Origin: Aquimonas sp.
Lineage (GTDB): Bacteria > Pseudomonadota > Gammaproteobacteria > Xanthomonadales > Xanthomonadaceae
Direction: 5' to 3'
Assembly: GCA_022241605.1 (NCBI GenBank)
Contig: JAKOMQ010000003.1
Location: forward strand, 100,412 to 164,411
DNA: 64,000 nt
Shown here: in pieces, positions 8,955-17,985 of the stretch
Layout: each line of letters opens with the position of its first letter
Numbering within the stretch: the stretch's first letter is position 1
The notes under the pieces: model-generated
Seen by the model: the letters and a program-made list of their open reading frames with translations, nothing else
What the model was told of the DNA's origin: nothing
Databases searched by the model: none
Program-made: the position numbers and the translations under genes

Positions 8955-9411
8955 GCAATCCATAGCGGAGGAAACGTGCCGGAATCAACACGCTCCTGGA
9001 GCCTGGTAGGTCAGGTGTCGCAGCCCAGGCTGGACAGTTGACCGGCTGGGTGGCCTGCCTCCAGCGTTCGCTTGAGCCCCGCGCTGATTGCAGCAGGATG
9101 CCCCGCGCAGGGCCGGCTGCAACCTCGGCGCTTGCTCGTGGGAGTGGCCCGGGTGTCCGGGACGCGCTGCTGCAGACTCAGCCGCAACCGGTACTCAACC
9201 GGGCACCGATCCGATCGATGACACCGGTGCGCGAAGTCGCGAAAACGCTGGCACCCATCCGCATCCTGCTGCGTCGGTCGACCTTGGCAGGAGCACGGCA
9301 TCTGCTGAAGGGCAGGCCATCCAGACCGGCTGCAGGCCCGATATCAACAGCATTGGCAGGCAGCAATGCGCGCCGGTGAATGGTGCAGGCAGAACTCTCC
9401 GCGGCGCTGTT
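8955..9411. other. Intergenic region without a recognisable gene
   Basis: This stretch lies between the promoter side of the TonB-receptor operon and the 3' end of dacA. Short frames on both strands show no domain, signal peptide or plausible ribosome site. I see no terminator with a T-tract and no RNA gene. Confidence 0.45.
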
Positions 9412-10629
9412 TCAGTCCGACTCCCACCACAGCTGCATGGCGTCCCAGCTGCGGCCAAGGAAGCCCGCTTCGGGGGCGTCTTCGAGGGCGATCAAAGGTC
9501 GCTCCACCAGTGTCTCGCCGTCGAGGGAAAGCCGCAGGGTGCCGATGGCCTGGCCTTGGGTAGCCGGTGCAATCAACGGTTTCGGCAGGTCGAGCACGGC
9601 GCGGATCTGCTCGTACTTGCCGCGCGGCACCACGATCTGCAGCGGCTCCTGCAGGCCCACCGGGAGGGTGTCGCGGCTGGATTTCCAGATCCGCGGCTCG
9701 CTCAGTGCTTCGCCGCCGGCATAGAGCTGGTGCGCTTCGAAGAAGCGAAAGCCGTAGTTCAGCAGGGCCTGGCTGTCGTCGGCGCGACGGCGCTCGCTGC
9801 TGGAGCCCATCACCACCGTGATCAGGCGCATGCCCTCGCGCTGGGCCGAGGCCACCAGGCAGAAGCCGGCGGCGCGGGTGTGGCCGGTCTTGAGGCCATC
9901 GACGGTGGGGTCGCGCCAGAGCAGGGAGTTGCGATTGTGCTGGGTGATGCCGTTGATGGTCAGCTCCTTCATCGAGTGCACGGCATAGCTCTCGGGGAAG
10001 TCGCGGATCAGCGCGCGCGCCAGCACGGCGACGTCGCGGGCGGTGGTGTAGAGCTCGGGATGCGGCAGGCCGGTGGCGTTGGCATAGCTGCTGCCGGTCA
10101 TGCCCAGCTTCTGCGCGTAGGCATTCATCAGGCTGGCGAAGGCTTCCTCGCTGCCGGCCACGTGCTCGGCCAGGGCGATGGAGGCATCGTTTCCGCTCTG
10201 CACGATCATTCCATGCAGAAGATCCTGCAGACGGTGGGCTGAGTTGACCGGCAGGAAGCTGGTGGAGCCATCGGTGCCGCCGCCGCCGCGGCGCCAGGCG
10301 TTTTCGGAAATCCGCACCTGATCGTCGGCGCCGACCTTGCCGGCCGCCATTTCGGCCGCGACCACGTAGGAGGTCATGACCTTGGCGATGCTGGCGGGTT
10401 CGACCCGGGCATCCACGTTGTGGCCCAGCAGGATCTGGCCGGTGCCGTGGTCCATCAGCAGCCAGGCCGTGCCTTCGACGCTGGGGGGCTGCGGCGTGGG
10501 TGTGGGCACGGCAGGCCTGGGCGCCGGCTGCGGCGTCGGCTGCGGGGTCTGTGCCAAAAGCAGGGCCGGGGCCAGGGCCGCGGCGCCGCACAGGGCGGCG
10601 GCCAGCAGGCGGGATGTGAGTCGGTTCAT
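9412..10629 (-). CDS. dacA: D-alanyl-D-alanine carboxypeptidase (PBP5/6 family)
   Basis: The product is 405 residues. A signal peptide ends near L-L-L-A-Q (about 27), followed by a proline/threonine-rich linker (28-49). The serine-peptidase S11 motifs are all present: S80-I-A-K83 (nucleophile), S145-G-N147 and K247-T-G249. A C-terminal PBP5-associated beta domain follows. Family enzymes trim the terminal D-Ala from peptidoglycan pentapeptides at the periplasmic face of the inner membrane. It is last in the order mltB-rlpA-dacA, a conserved envelope cluster. SxxK is S-I-A-K rather than the commoner S-L-T-K, a tolerated change. The P/T-rich linker after the signal is unusual. Confidence 0.94.
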   Translation of the reverse strand: MNRLTSRLLAAALCGAAALAPALLLAQTPQPTPQPAPRPAVPTPTPQPPSVEGTAWLLMDHGTGQILLGHNVDARVEPASIAKVMTSYVVAAEMAAGKVGADDQVRISENAWRRGGGGTDGSTSFLPVNSAHRLQDLLHGMIVQSGNDASIALAEHVAGSEEAFASLMNAYAQKLGMTGSSYANATGLPHPELYTTARDVAVLARALIRDFPESYAVHSMKELTINGITQHNRNSLLWRDPTVDGLKTGHTRAAGFCLVASAQREGMRLITVVMGSSSERRRADDSQALLNYGFRFFEAHQLYAGGEALSEPRIWKSSRDTLPVGLQEPLQIVVPRGKYEQIRAVLDLPKPLIAPATQGQAIGTLRLSLDGETLVERPLIALEDAPEAGFLGRSWDAMQLWWESD

Positions 10630-10682
10630 GCGCTTCTCCAGTTCTTTTGTCGACCGCGGCGCGGAGGCGCCGCGGCAGTGTT

Positions 10683-11723
10683 TCAGGGCGCTACCGGTCG
10701 CGGCGTGCCCAGGCCCAGGGCCTGCACGCGTTCGACGATGCGCGGCTGGGCGTCGACGTCGATCGGGCCGATCCGTACCCGATGCACGCTGCTGGCGCCG
10801 ATCTCGGCGCGCTGGATGAAAACCGGGCGGATGCCCGCCGCCTGCAGCTGCTGTTCGACCCGGCGGGCGTTGCCGCGTTCCCCGTAGCTGCCTACCTGCA
10901 GGGTCACTTCGCCAGCCTCCACCTGCATTGGTGCCGCAGCCGTGCCGCCGCCGGCGGCGGCCACCGCTTGGCGCGCCAGCGCCGGCACCTCGGCCACGCC
11001 CTGATGCATGCCGGGCGGCACGATTGCCTGCACCTCCACCGGCCCGGTGCCGCGGATGTGGATGCCGAGCTTGACCGCGGCGGCGTAGGACAGGTCGATC
11101 AGGCGGTCGGCATGGAAGGGCCCGCGGTCGTTGATCCGGACCACGATGCTGCGGCCGTTCTCGAGGTGGGTAACCCGCGCATAGGTGGGCAAGGGCAGGG
11201 TCTTGTGCGCCGCGGTGAAGGCGTACATGTCGTAGGGCTCGAAGCTGGAGGTCGGCCGGCCGTGGAACTTGGTGCCGTACCAGCTGGCGATGCCTCGCTC
11301 GACATAGCCCTGCGCGCTGTCCATGACGTGATAGCGACGGCCAAGCACCACGTAGGGGCTGTGGTTGCCGTAACGGGCGCGCGGCTCGGCGCGCGGCACG
11401 GGTTCGGGAATACGGCTGACGTCGGGCGGCACTTCAGGGCCGCCGTCGCGAATATGCGGGGCATACAGGCCGCCGCCGGGCTCGCCGGCGGGTTCACCCT
11501 GGCTGGGCGGGCGCTGGGCCATACCGCCGGGGCGATGCGGGCCGGCGCCGCGGCGGCTGCCCTGGCCGGATTCGCTGCGACGGCTCTCGGCATGGCCGGG
11601 ATCCGGTTCGGGTTTGCGCGGGCTGCCGGCACAGGCCACCAGCAGCAGCGCCGCAGACAGCATCAGAGCCCGGGCGAGGCTGCGGCGCATTGCTGCGCGC
11701 GAACCGGGTGCAGCCGCGCTCAT
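10683..11723 (-). CDS. rlpA: RlpA, septal-ring lytic transglycosylase lipoprotein with SPOR domain
   Basis: The product is 346 residues from the ATG at 11723, which overlaps the mltB stop (ATGA). An alternative ATG at 11690 would place the lipobox (L-L-V-A-C) at a more usual distance. The conserved double-psi beta-barrel runs from G-I-A-S-W-Y-G through F-H-G-R-P-T-S, to R-I-N-D-R-G-P-F and the L-I-D-L-S strand. A SPOR domain begins at V-T-L-Q-V-G-S-Y near the C terminus. Family members cleave denuded glycan strands and localise to the septum by SPOR binding. The region between the lipobox and the barrel is long, low-complexity and charged. Confidence 0.93.
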   Translation of the reverse strand: MSAAAPGSRAAMRRSLARALMLSAALLLVACAGSPRKPEPDPGHAESRRSESGQGSRRGAGPHRPGGMAQRPPSQGEPAGEPGGGLYAPHIRDGGPEVPPDVSRIPEPVPRAEPRARYGNHSPYVVLGRRYHVMDSAQGYVERGIASWYGTKFHGRPTSSFEPYDMYAFTAAHKTLPLPTYARVTHLENGRSIVVRINDRGPFHADRLIDLSYAAAVKLGIHIRGTGPVEVQAIVPPGMHQGVAEVPALARQAVAAAGGGTAAAPMQVEAGEVTLQVGSYGERGNARRVEQQLQAAGIRPVFIQRAEIGASSVHRVRIGPIDVDAQPRIVERVQALGLGTPRPVAP

Positions 11724-12727
11724 GGCGCGGCGACGGTGCCGGCCTGCGGGCGCGCCGTGGCGATCTCGCGCGAGAGCTGGTAGACGGCCAGCGAATAGAG
11801 CGGCGAGCGGTTGTAGCGCGAGATCACATAGAAATTCTGGAAGGTGATCCAGTGTTCGCGGCCCTGCGCGCCGTCGAGGTTGAGCACGGTGGCTGGCAGG
11901 TCCGCACCCAGCGCGTACTGCGGGCGATAGCCGCGCTCGCCGAGATCGGTCAGGGCATGGCTGGCCTCCAGATTGCCTGCCACGAATTCTTCGTCTCCGC
12001 CGAAGCGTGCCGGCACCGCCACCGGCTGGCCGGGACGCCAGCCGTGGACGACGAAGTAGTTGGCGATCGAGGCGGTGATGTCCGGCAGCGAGCCCCACAG
12101 ATCGCGGCGGCCGTCGCCGTCGCCGTCCACTGCGTAGGCGCGGTAGGAGCTGGGCATGAACTGGCCCCAGCCCATGGCGCCGGCGTAGCTGCCGCGGGCG
12201 CCGTCGATATCGATGGATTCCTCCTCCGCCAGCTTGAGGAAGGACATCAGCTCGGCGCGGAAGAAGGTCTCACGGCGCGGATAGAACAGCCCAAGCGTAT
12301 ACAGCGCATCCAGCACCCGATGGCTGCCGGTGATGCGGCCGTAGCTGGTTTCCACGCCCATGATGGCGACGATCATTTCGGCGGGCACGCCGGTGTCGGA
12401 TTCGATCCGCTGCAGCAGGCTCCAGTGCTCGCGCAGAAAGGCACGGCCGTCACGGATGCGCGCCTCGTTCATGAAGATCGGGCGGTAGTCCCGCCATGGG
12501 CGGGCCTCGGCCGGGCGGTCCATGGCGTCGACGATGCCCTGCTGGTAGCGGGCGCGGCCAAGCCAAAGCTCGACCGTTGCAGGTGCAAGGCCGTGGCGTT
12601 CAACCGCGTCGGCGACGAATTCGGCGCGGCGCTCGGGGCTGAGAGCGGGCGCGCTGGCGTGGGCGAGGGGAGCGCAAAGGCCAGCGGTGCAGAGGGCCGC
12701 GGCGGCAAGCAGGGTCGGAAAACGCAT
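11720..12727 (-). CDS. mltB: Membrane-bound lytic murein transglycosylase B
   Basis: The product is 335 residues from the ATG at 12727, which gives a signal peptide ending near A-H-A-S-A. Family hallmarks are M-G-V-E-T-S-Y-G-R (catalytic Glu in the V-E-T-S-Y motif), G-A-M-G-W-G-Q-F-M-P-S-S-Y and D-G-D-G-D-G-R-R-D-L-W. It is an SLT-fold enzyme that cleaves the MurNAc-GlcNAc bond to form 1,6-anhydro ends in the periplasm. No lipobox cysteine is visible, so this copy is probably soluble in the periplasm. It overlaps rlpA by four bases. Confidence 0.94.
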   Translation of the reverse strand: MRFPTLLAAAALCTAGLCAPLAHASAPALSPERRAEFVADAVERHGLAPATVELWLGRARYQQGIVDAMDRPAEARPWRDYRPIFMNEARIRDGRAFLREHWSLLQRIESDTGVPAEMIVAIMGVETSYGRITGSHRVLDALYTLGLFYPRRETFFRAELMSFLKLAEEESIDIDGARGSYAGAMGWGQFMPSSYRAYAVDGDGDGRRDLWGSLPDITASIANYFVVHGWRPGQPVAVPARFGGDEEFVAGNLEASHALTDLGERGYRPQYALGADLPATVLNLDGAQGREHWITFQNFYVISRYNRSPLYSLAVYQLSREIATARPQAGTVAAP

Positions 12728-12806
12728 CGGATGGACGGCTTCAGCAGGAGGTCGCGGGCATCTTACACGCTGCCGGCGCGCGCCCCGGACGCGCTCGAAA
12801 CGCCCT

Positions 12807-13400
12807 TCAGGATTCGGTCTGGAACTGCGGCAGTGCCTGCAGGATGTGGTCGAGGCGGGCAGCCGCGGCATCCATTTCCAACAGGGCCTGACGCTCGCGC
12901 TCTTCAAAGGGCAGCAGCTCGGCCAGCCGGAAACCCACCCAGTGGGCGTCATCAAATGCGGCCTTGGGGGCACCCGCATGGGGACCGCCCACGTGTTCCA
13001 GCAGGCGCTCAAGCAGCTGCGCCAGCAGTCCGTGCTGGGGTGCCACGGGCTCCGGCGCGAAACCCAGCATCTGCTCGACCGCGCCGACGATCAGGCCGTT
13101 GTCGCGCAGGCGCGTATGCCGCATCTGGAAGCGCTGCTCGCCGATGCAGCTGATCCCCAGCAGGCCATCCGGCAGGGTGTAGAAGTCAACGATGCGCGCA
13201 GTAGTGCCCACCGCCGCCGGCAGGGCCGGGCTGCCGGCCTCGGCTCCGGCCAGGATCAAGCTGACCCCGAACGGCTGGCCCTCGCGGCTGCACTGACGGA
13301 CAAGGTCCAGGTAGCGAGGCTCGAAGATCCGCAGCCTCAGCTCGCCGCCGGGAAACAGCACGGTCTGCAGCGGGAACAGGGGCAGGTCGTTGGGCGGCAT
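12807..13400 (-). CDS. LON peptidase N-terminal (substrate-binding) domain protein
   Basis: The product is 197 residues from the ATG at 13400. The start L-P-L-F-P-L-Q-T-V-L-F-P-G-G and R-I-F-E-P-R-Y are the signature of the Lon N-terminal fold. There is no AAA+ or Ser-Lys protease domain, so it is a stand-alone LON-like protein common in proteobacteria and of unknown role. It lies just upstream of mltB and downstream of mpl, separated from mpl by an inverted repeat. An earlier start is possible but would place coding sequence inside that repeat. Confidence 0.85.
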   Translation of the reverse strand: MPPNDLPLFPLQTVLFPGGELRLRIFEPRYLDLVRQCSREGQPFGVSLILAGAEAGSPALPAAVGTTARIVDFYTLPDGLLGISCIGEQRFQMRHTRLRDNGLIVGAVEQMLGFAPEPVAPQHGLLAQLLERLLEHVGGPHAGAPKAAFDDAHWVGFRLAELLPFEERERQALLEMDAAAARLDHILQALPQFQTES

Positions 13401-13411
13401 GCGTTGTGTCG

Positions 13412-13527
13412 GGATTCGGGAGTCGGGATTCGTCATGCAAGGCAGCGCGCTGTCGCAGTGTGCGAGCAAGCGGTGCGACGCCAGCGCCAAGCCTACACCC
13501 CGTCCGCAGCGAATCCCGAATCCCGGA
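13412..13527. repeat. Inverted repeat pair between mpl and the LON-domain gene
   Basis: A GGGATTCGGGAGTCGGGATT stretch at about 13412-13433 is matched in inverted orientation by CGAATCCCGAATCCCG at about 13511-13526, some 75 bases apart. Purine-rich GATTCGGG units of this type are common intergenic repeats in xanthomonads. The distal arm lies inside the last codons of mpl. Confidence 0.55.
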
Positions 13528-14887
13528 TCGCCCATCCCAGCCTCTCCACCATCCGTGAAGGCGCGCCCTCGAAGCCGCCGTTGGACATGAAGACCAGGTG
13601 GTCGCCGGGCGCAAGGCGGGCGGCGAGGACGTCGAGCAGGGCATCGACGCTGCTCACGCAGCAGCCCTCGCCACGCAGTGCGCGGATCACCGCCTCGGCA
13701 TCCCAGGGCAGCTCAGGGCGCTGCAGCAGCACCACCGCATCGGCCGCTGCCAGCGCCGGCGCGATCCCGGCGGCGTGGGCGCCCAGCCGCATGGAGTTGC
13801 TGCGCGGCTCCAGCGCGACCCACAGACGCGCGCTGCCGACCTGCGCGCGCAGGCCTTCCAGCGTGGTGCGGATGGCGGTGGGGTGGTGGGCGAAGTCGTC
13901 GTAGACGTGGATGTCGCGTGGGCTGCCGAGTTTCTGCAGGCGGCGCTTCACCGACACGAACTCTGCCAGCTGCGGCAGCAGCGGCGCCACCTCCACGCCA
14001 AAGGCATCGGCCGCAGCCAGTGCCGCCAGCGCGTTCATCACGTTGTGCCGGCCGAGCAGGCTCCACTGCACATCACCCAGACGCACGCCCCGGCAAAGCA
14101 CCTCGAATGCGCTGCCGTCGGGAGCGGTCAAGCGGGCCTGCCAGTCGGCCTCGACCTCGATGCCGAAACGGGTCACCGGCGTCCAGCAGCCCATCGCCAG
14201 CACCTCGGCCAACGCCGTGTCTTCGGCGTTGACGATCAACCGGCCGCCGCCGGGCACGGTGCGCACCAGGTGGTGGAACTGGCGCTGGATGGCGGCCAGG
14301 TCCGGGAAGATGTCGGCGTGGTCGTACTCCAGATTGTTGAGCACGGCGATCCGCGGCCGGTAGTGCACGAACTTGGAACGCTTGTCGAAAAAGGCGGTGT
14401 CGTACTCGTCGGCTTCGACCACGAAGGCCTGGCCTGCGCCCAGCTTTGCGGACACGCCAAAATTCTCCGGCACGCCGCCGATCAAAAAGCCCGGCGCCGC
14501 GCCGGCGCGCTCCAACAGGAAGGCCAGGATCGAGCTGGTGGTGGTTTTTCCGTGGGTACCGGCCACTGCCAGCACGCAGCGGCCGCGCAGTACGCGCTCG
14601 GCCAGCCACTGCGCGCCGGAGCTGTAGCCGCGGTCGGCCTCCAGCACCGCCTCCACCGCCGGGTTGCCGCGCGAGAGCGCGTTGCCCACCACGACCTGTT
14701 CGACATCGGCGCCGATGTGCTCGGGCCGATAGCCGCTGGCAAGCGCAATGCCCAAGCCCTCGAGCTGGGTGCTCATCGGCGGGTAGACGTTCTGGTCCGA
14801 GCCTTCGACAGCGTGGCCCAGTTCACGCGCGAGGGCGGCGACGCCGCCCATGAAGGTGCCGCAGATGCCGAGGATGTGGATCTTCAT
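13493..14887 (-). CDS. mpl: UDP-MurNAc:L-Ala-gamma-D-Glu-meso-DAP ligase (peptidoglycan recycling)
   Basis: The product is 464 residues from the ATG at 14887 (M-K-I-H-I-L-G-I-C-G-T-F-M-G-G). The ATP-binding motif of Mur ligases is G-T-H-G-K-T-T-T at 110-117, and E-A-D-E-Y-D-T-A-F-F-D supplies the central-domain acidic residues. The N-terminal G-I-C-G-T-F-M-G-G separates Mpl from MurC. Mpl joins recovered tripeptide to UDP-MurNAc in the cytoplasm. The C-terminal tail (R-D-S-G-F-A-A-D-G-V) is encoded within an inverted-repeat arm, so the repeat appears to have altered the end of the protein. The active domains are complete. Confidence 0.94.
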   Translation of the reverse strand: MKIHILGICGTFMGGVAALARELGHAVEGSDQNVYPPMSTQLEGLGIALASGYRPEHIGADVEQVVVGNALSRGNPAVEAVLEADRGYSSGAQWLAERVLRGRCVLAVAGTHGKTTTSSILAFLLERAGAAPGFLIGGVPENFGVSAKLGAGQAFVVEADEYDTAFFDKRSKFVHYRPRIAVLNNLEYDHADIFPDLAAIQRQFHHLVRTVPGGGRLIVNAEDTALAEVLAMGCWTPVTRFGIEVEADWQARLTAPDGSAFEVLCRGVRLGDVQWSLLGRHNVMNALAALAAADAFGVEVAPLLPQLAEFVSVKRRLQKLGSPRDIHVYDDFAHHPTAIRTTLEGLRAQVGSARLWVALEPRSNSMRLGAHAAGIAPALAAADAVVLLQRPELPWDAEAVIRALRGEGCCVSSVDALLDVLAARLAPGDHLVFMSNGGFEGAPSRMVERLGWAIRDSGFAADGV

Positions 14888-14907
14888 GGGGCTCTTGGCG
14901 GGATAAG

Positions 14908-15429
14908 TCAGGACAGCTGTCGCACCACGATCAGCTCGATCAGGAACAGGGCGAGGGTGAGGCCGATCGCCACCGGCGCCGGGCAGCCCAGCGCATGCCG
15001 CCAGATGTGGCTGTCCACCACCAGCTTCCATACGGTCATGCCCAGCAGCAGCCATACGCCGAGGGCCTGGCCGGCCGTCACGCCCTGCTCGGCCGACTCC
15101 GGGCTGAGTCCGCGCAGCAGCAGTGCCGCAGGCACCGCCAGCAGCGAGAACAGCAGGCCGGCGCCGGCAAAGGCGCTGACGGTCTGCACGTAGCGTGCGC
15201 GCAGGTCAAGCATGCCCAACAGCAGCCAGGCCGGCCCCAGCAGAAAGGCGAAGCTCAGCAGCAGGCGCAGCGGCAGGTTTTGGGGCGCCCCCAGCGTGGC
15301 CGCGGCCAGCGCCTGCACGCAAAGCAGCAGGCCCAGCAGCTGCAGCAGCCAGCGGGTCGAGTGCGGCAGGTCCTGCGGGCCCTGCCGAAGCAGGCACAGC
15401 AGGCCCAGTTGGATGAAGGAGCGGGTCAT
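14908..15429 (-). CDS. Small multi-pass membrane protein of unknown function
   Basis: The product is 173 residues from the ATG at 15429; a GTG at 15459 would add ten residues and start three bases after the adk stop. Four hydrophobic segments are visible, around L-L-Q-L-L-G-L-L-L, L-L-L-S-F-A-F-L-L-G, A-G-L-L-F-S-L-L-A-V and a C-terminal A-I-G-L-T-L-A-L-F-L. A W-x-L-V-V-D-S-H-I-W-R segment precedes the last helix. I do not recognise the family with certainty. It lies between adk and mpl on the same strand and is probably co-transcribed with them. Confidence 0.7.
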   Translation of the reverse strand: MTRSFIQLGLLCLLRQGPQDLPHSTRWLLQLLGLLLCVQALAAATLGAPQNLPLRLLLSFAFLLGPAWLLLGMLDLRARYVQTVSAFAGAGLLFSLLAVPAALLLRGLSPESAEQGVTAGQALGVWLLLGMTVWKLVVDSHIWRHALGCPAPVAIGLTLALFLIELIVVRQLS

Positions 15430-15461
15430 CTGGTGCGGGCGGCCGAAGCGCCCCGGCACGG

Positions 15462-16043
15462 TCAGGCTTCGTCGGACACCGCGCCGCGAATCGCCGACAG
15501 GATGCGCTCGGAGACCTCTTCCATCGCGCCGACCCCGTAGACGCAGACCAGGCGGCCGCGCTCGCGGTAGTAGTCGATCACCGGAGCGGTCTGGTCCGAA
15601 TACACGCGCAGGCGGTTTGATACCGCCTCCGGGGTATCGTCGGCCCGGCCCTCGGCCTGGGCACGGCCGGCGATGCGCTGCACCAGCAGCTCGGTGCTGA
15701 CATCCAGCTGCACGGCGACATCCACCGGCAGGCCGAGCCGATGCAGCAGGGCATCCAGCGCGCTGGCCTGGGCCAGGTTCCGTGGATAGCCGTCGAGGAT
15801 GAAGCCGCGGGCGATATCGGGCTGGCCGAAACGCTCCTCCAGCATGCCGAGCACGATCTCGTCGGAGACCAGTTCGCCGCGCTCCATGACCGCCTGGGCC
15901 TGCTGGCCCAGCGTGGTGCCGGCAGCCACCGCGGCGCGCAGCAGATCGCCGGTGGAAATGTGCGGAACGTCAAGCTGCTCCTTGAGCCGAGTGGCCTGGG
16001 TGCCTTTGCCCGAGCCGGGAGCGCCGAGAAGGACGATTCGCAT
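15462..16043 (-). CDS. adk: Adenylate kinase (short form, no zinc lid)
   Basis: The product is 193 residues. The P-loop is G-A-P-G-S-G-K-G-T at 7-15, followed by H-I-S-T-G-D-L-L-R (AMP site) and G-F-I-L-D-G-Y-P-R-N. The lid is short and has no Cys zinc cluster, so this is the short-lid form. It catalyses ATP + AMP to 2 ADP in the cytosol. It is divergent from the phosphofructokinase gene; the 149-base gap at 16044-16192 probably holds both promoters. Confidence 0.96.
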   Translation of the reverse strand: MRIVLLGAPGSGKGTQATRLKEQLDVPHISTGDLLRAAVAAGTTLGQQAQAVMERGELVSDEIVLGMLEERFGQPDIARGFILDGYPRNLAQASALDALLHRLGLPVDVAVQLDVSTELLVQRIAGRAQAEGRADDTPEAVSNRLRVYSDQTAPVIDYYRERGRLVCVYGVGAMEEVSERILSAIRGAVSDEA

Positions 16044-16192
16044 GGGAATTCCGTGGAGAGTGGGAGGAGGGGCGCGGGCGCAGCCGTGCGGCTAGACTTG
16101 CGGACCCGCAGGCCCGCCCGTGCGAACGTCGGCAACGTACCCGCTGGCTTGGCCTTACGTCAATTCAACACTTTGTCGGAGCACGCGCCCCC

Positions 16193-17455
16193 ATGAGCCA
16201 GGGAAAACTGCTGTACGCACAGTCCGGTGGCGTCACCTCGGTGATCAACGCCACCGCCGCCGCGGTCATCGACACCGCCCGCAAGCACAAGGTGAAGGTG
16301 CTGGCGGCCAGGAACGGCATCATCGGCGCCCTGCGCGAAGAGCTGGTCGACACCGGCAAGGAATCCGCTGCGGCCCTGCGCGACCTGGCCCATACCCCCG
16401 GCGGCGCCTTCGGCAGCTGCCGCTACAAGTTGAAGGGGCTGGAGGAAAACCGCGCCCAGTACGAGCGCCTGATCGACGTGTTCCGCGCCCACGACATTCG
16501 CTACTTCCTCTACAACGGCGGCAACGACAGCGCCGATACCGCGCACAAGCTCTCGCAGATCGCCAAGACCTTCGGCTACCCGGTGGCCTGCATCGGCGTG
16601 CCCAAGACCGTCGACAATGATCTCGCCGTCACCGATTGCTGCCCGGGCTTTGGCTCGGTGGCGAAGTACACCGCGGTGTCGGTGATGGAGGCCAGCCTCG
16701 ACGTGATCTCGATGAGCGAGAGCTCGACCAAGGTCTTCGTGATGGAGGTGATGGGCCGCCACGCGGGCTGGATCGCCGCCGCCGCCGGGCTGGCCCAGCG
16801 CGGAGAGAACGACCCGCCGCAGATCATCCTGTTCCCGGAAATCGCATTTGACGAGGCCAGGTTCCTGGCCAAGGTCAAGGCGACGGTGGAGAAGATCGGC
16901 TACTGCACGGTCGTGGTCAGCGAGGGCCTGAGCCACCCGGACGGCCGCTTCGTCGCCGAGGCTGGCGGCAAGGACGCCTTCGGCCACAGCCAGCTGGGCG
17001 GTGTGGGGCCCACCATTGCCGCGCTGGTCAAGGACAAGCTCGGCTACAAGTACCACTGGGCCGTGCCCGACTACCTGCAGCGCTCGGCGCGGCACATCGC
17101 GTCCAAGACCGATTTCGAGCAGGCCCAGGCGGTCGGCCGCGCGGCGGTGGAGTACGCGCTGGCCGGCAAGAACGCGGTGATGCCGGTGATCAAGCGCATT
17201 TCGGATGCGCCCTACCGCTGGAAGATCGAGCCGGCACCGCTGTCCAAGGTCGCCAACCACGAAAAGAAGATGCCGAAGGGCTACATCCGCCGCGATGGCT
17301 ACGGCATCACCGAGGCCTGCCGGAAGTACCTCGCTCCGCTGATCCAGGGCGAAGCCTTCCCGCCCTTCGGCAAGGACGGCCTGCCGCGCTATGTCACGCT
17401 GAAGAACGTGCTGGTGCCGAAGAAGCTGCCTGCGTATTCGATTGCAGACAAATAA
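16193..17455 (+). CDS. pfp: Pyrophosphate-dependent 6-phosphofructokinase
   Basis: The product is 420 residues. The active-site region reads N-G-G-N-D-S (GGND at 109-112), where ATP-dependent enzymes have G-G-D-G, and P-K-T-V-D-N-D at 137-143. The lysine in P-K-T is diagnostic of PPi-using enzymes. M-G-R-H-A-G-W is also present. The reaction is reversible: fructose-6-phosphate + PPi to fructose-1,6-bisphosphate + Pi. Such an enzyme next to adk and mpl is a known xanthomonad arrangement. Cofactor choice is inferred from residues, not tested. Confidence 0.9.
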   Translation: MSQGKLLYAQSGGVTSVINATAAAVIDTARKHKVKVLAARNGIIGALREELVDTGKESAAALRDLAHTPGGAFGSCRYKLKGLEENRAQYERLIDVFRAHDIRYFLYNGGNDSADTAHKLSQIAKTFGYPVACIGVPKTVDNDLAVTDCCPGFGSVAKYTAVSVMEASLDVISMSESSTKVFVMEVMGRHAGWIAAAAGLAQRGENDPPQIILFPEIAFDEARFLAKVKATVEKIGYCTVVVSEGLSHPDGRFVAEAGGKDAFGHSQLGGVGPTIAALVKDKLGYKYHWAVPDYLQRSARHIASKTDFEQAQAVGRAAVEYALAGKNAVMPVIKRISDAPYRWKIEPAPLSKVANHEKKMPKGYIRRDGYGITEACRKYLAPLIQGEAFPPFGKDGLPRYVTLKNVLVPKKLPAYSIADK

Positions 17456-17985
17456 GGTCTGCGGCAGCGGCGACCGGGCAGGTGCAGGCGGGTTGAGGCG
17501 GATCCGCCTGATGCTCGATCCACCTGCCGCGCCCGACGTCCCGGCGACAGGGGTTTGATTCGAAGAGGTCGTGCCCGCGGATCTACTGCCGCTTCGCCTT
17601 GAGCGCTGCCGAATCGGCGGCGCTCAACCGTTCTACCCATGCCGCTACCGACGATGCGATCCACCGCGACCCGCTCGCGCTCCAGCACCAGACAGGTGCG
17701 TTCCCGACCATGGCCGCTCTCGGTCGCTGCGGGAAAGCTCGTCGAAATGGAAGCACCAACGCGCAACAGGAAGCCGCCGAGTCCGATGTTTCTGCCATGG
17801 CTGCAACGCTGGCCAGCATGACTCGCCGGGTTCGTCATGGCCCCCGGCAGGCTGCCCGGATCATGGGTGTGAATTGGGCCATGGTGGTGCAAATGGCGAT
17901 GCGTCTGATCCCATTCTGGTGCGTTCAGGCTTGGCGAATGCCAAAATAAGCCGTCAATTCAAGGCTCAAGGGCGTTCCCATCGCT
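17456..17985. other. Upstream regulatory region of glnA; no gene recognised
   Basis: This 530-base gap between pfp and the glnA promoter has no frame with a recognisable domain. It contains one perfect NtrC-type site (separate entry). Weaker half-sites with GCACC near 17753 and GGTGC near 17918 could be further low-affinity sites. I see no terminator with a T-tract after pfp. Confidence 0.6.
17685..17699. promoter_or_regulatory. NtrC-type enhancer site upstream of glnA
   Basis: GCACCAGACAGGTGC is a perfect GCACC-N5-GGTGC dyad, the consensus for NtrC (GlnG) binding. It lies about 290 bases before the sigma-54 -24 element, a plausible distance for an enhancer that acts by looping. Confidence 0.7.

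Noticed and set aside
8908..8960. Fur box before the TonB receptor
   Set aside because: The symmetric AACGT-N4-ACGTT element does not resemble the GATAATGATAATC Fur consensus.
9088..10242. A 384-residue plus-strand frame opposite dacA
   Set aside because: dacA has all catalytic motifs on the minus strand; the opposite frame has no domain and unnatural composition.
17750..17925. Additional NtrC sites near 17753 and 17918
   Set aside because: Only one half of the dyad matches in each case, so I left them as half-sites.
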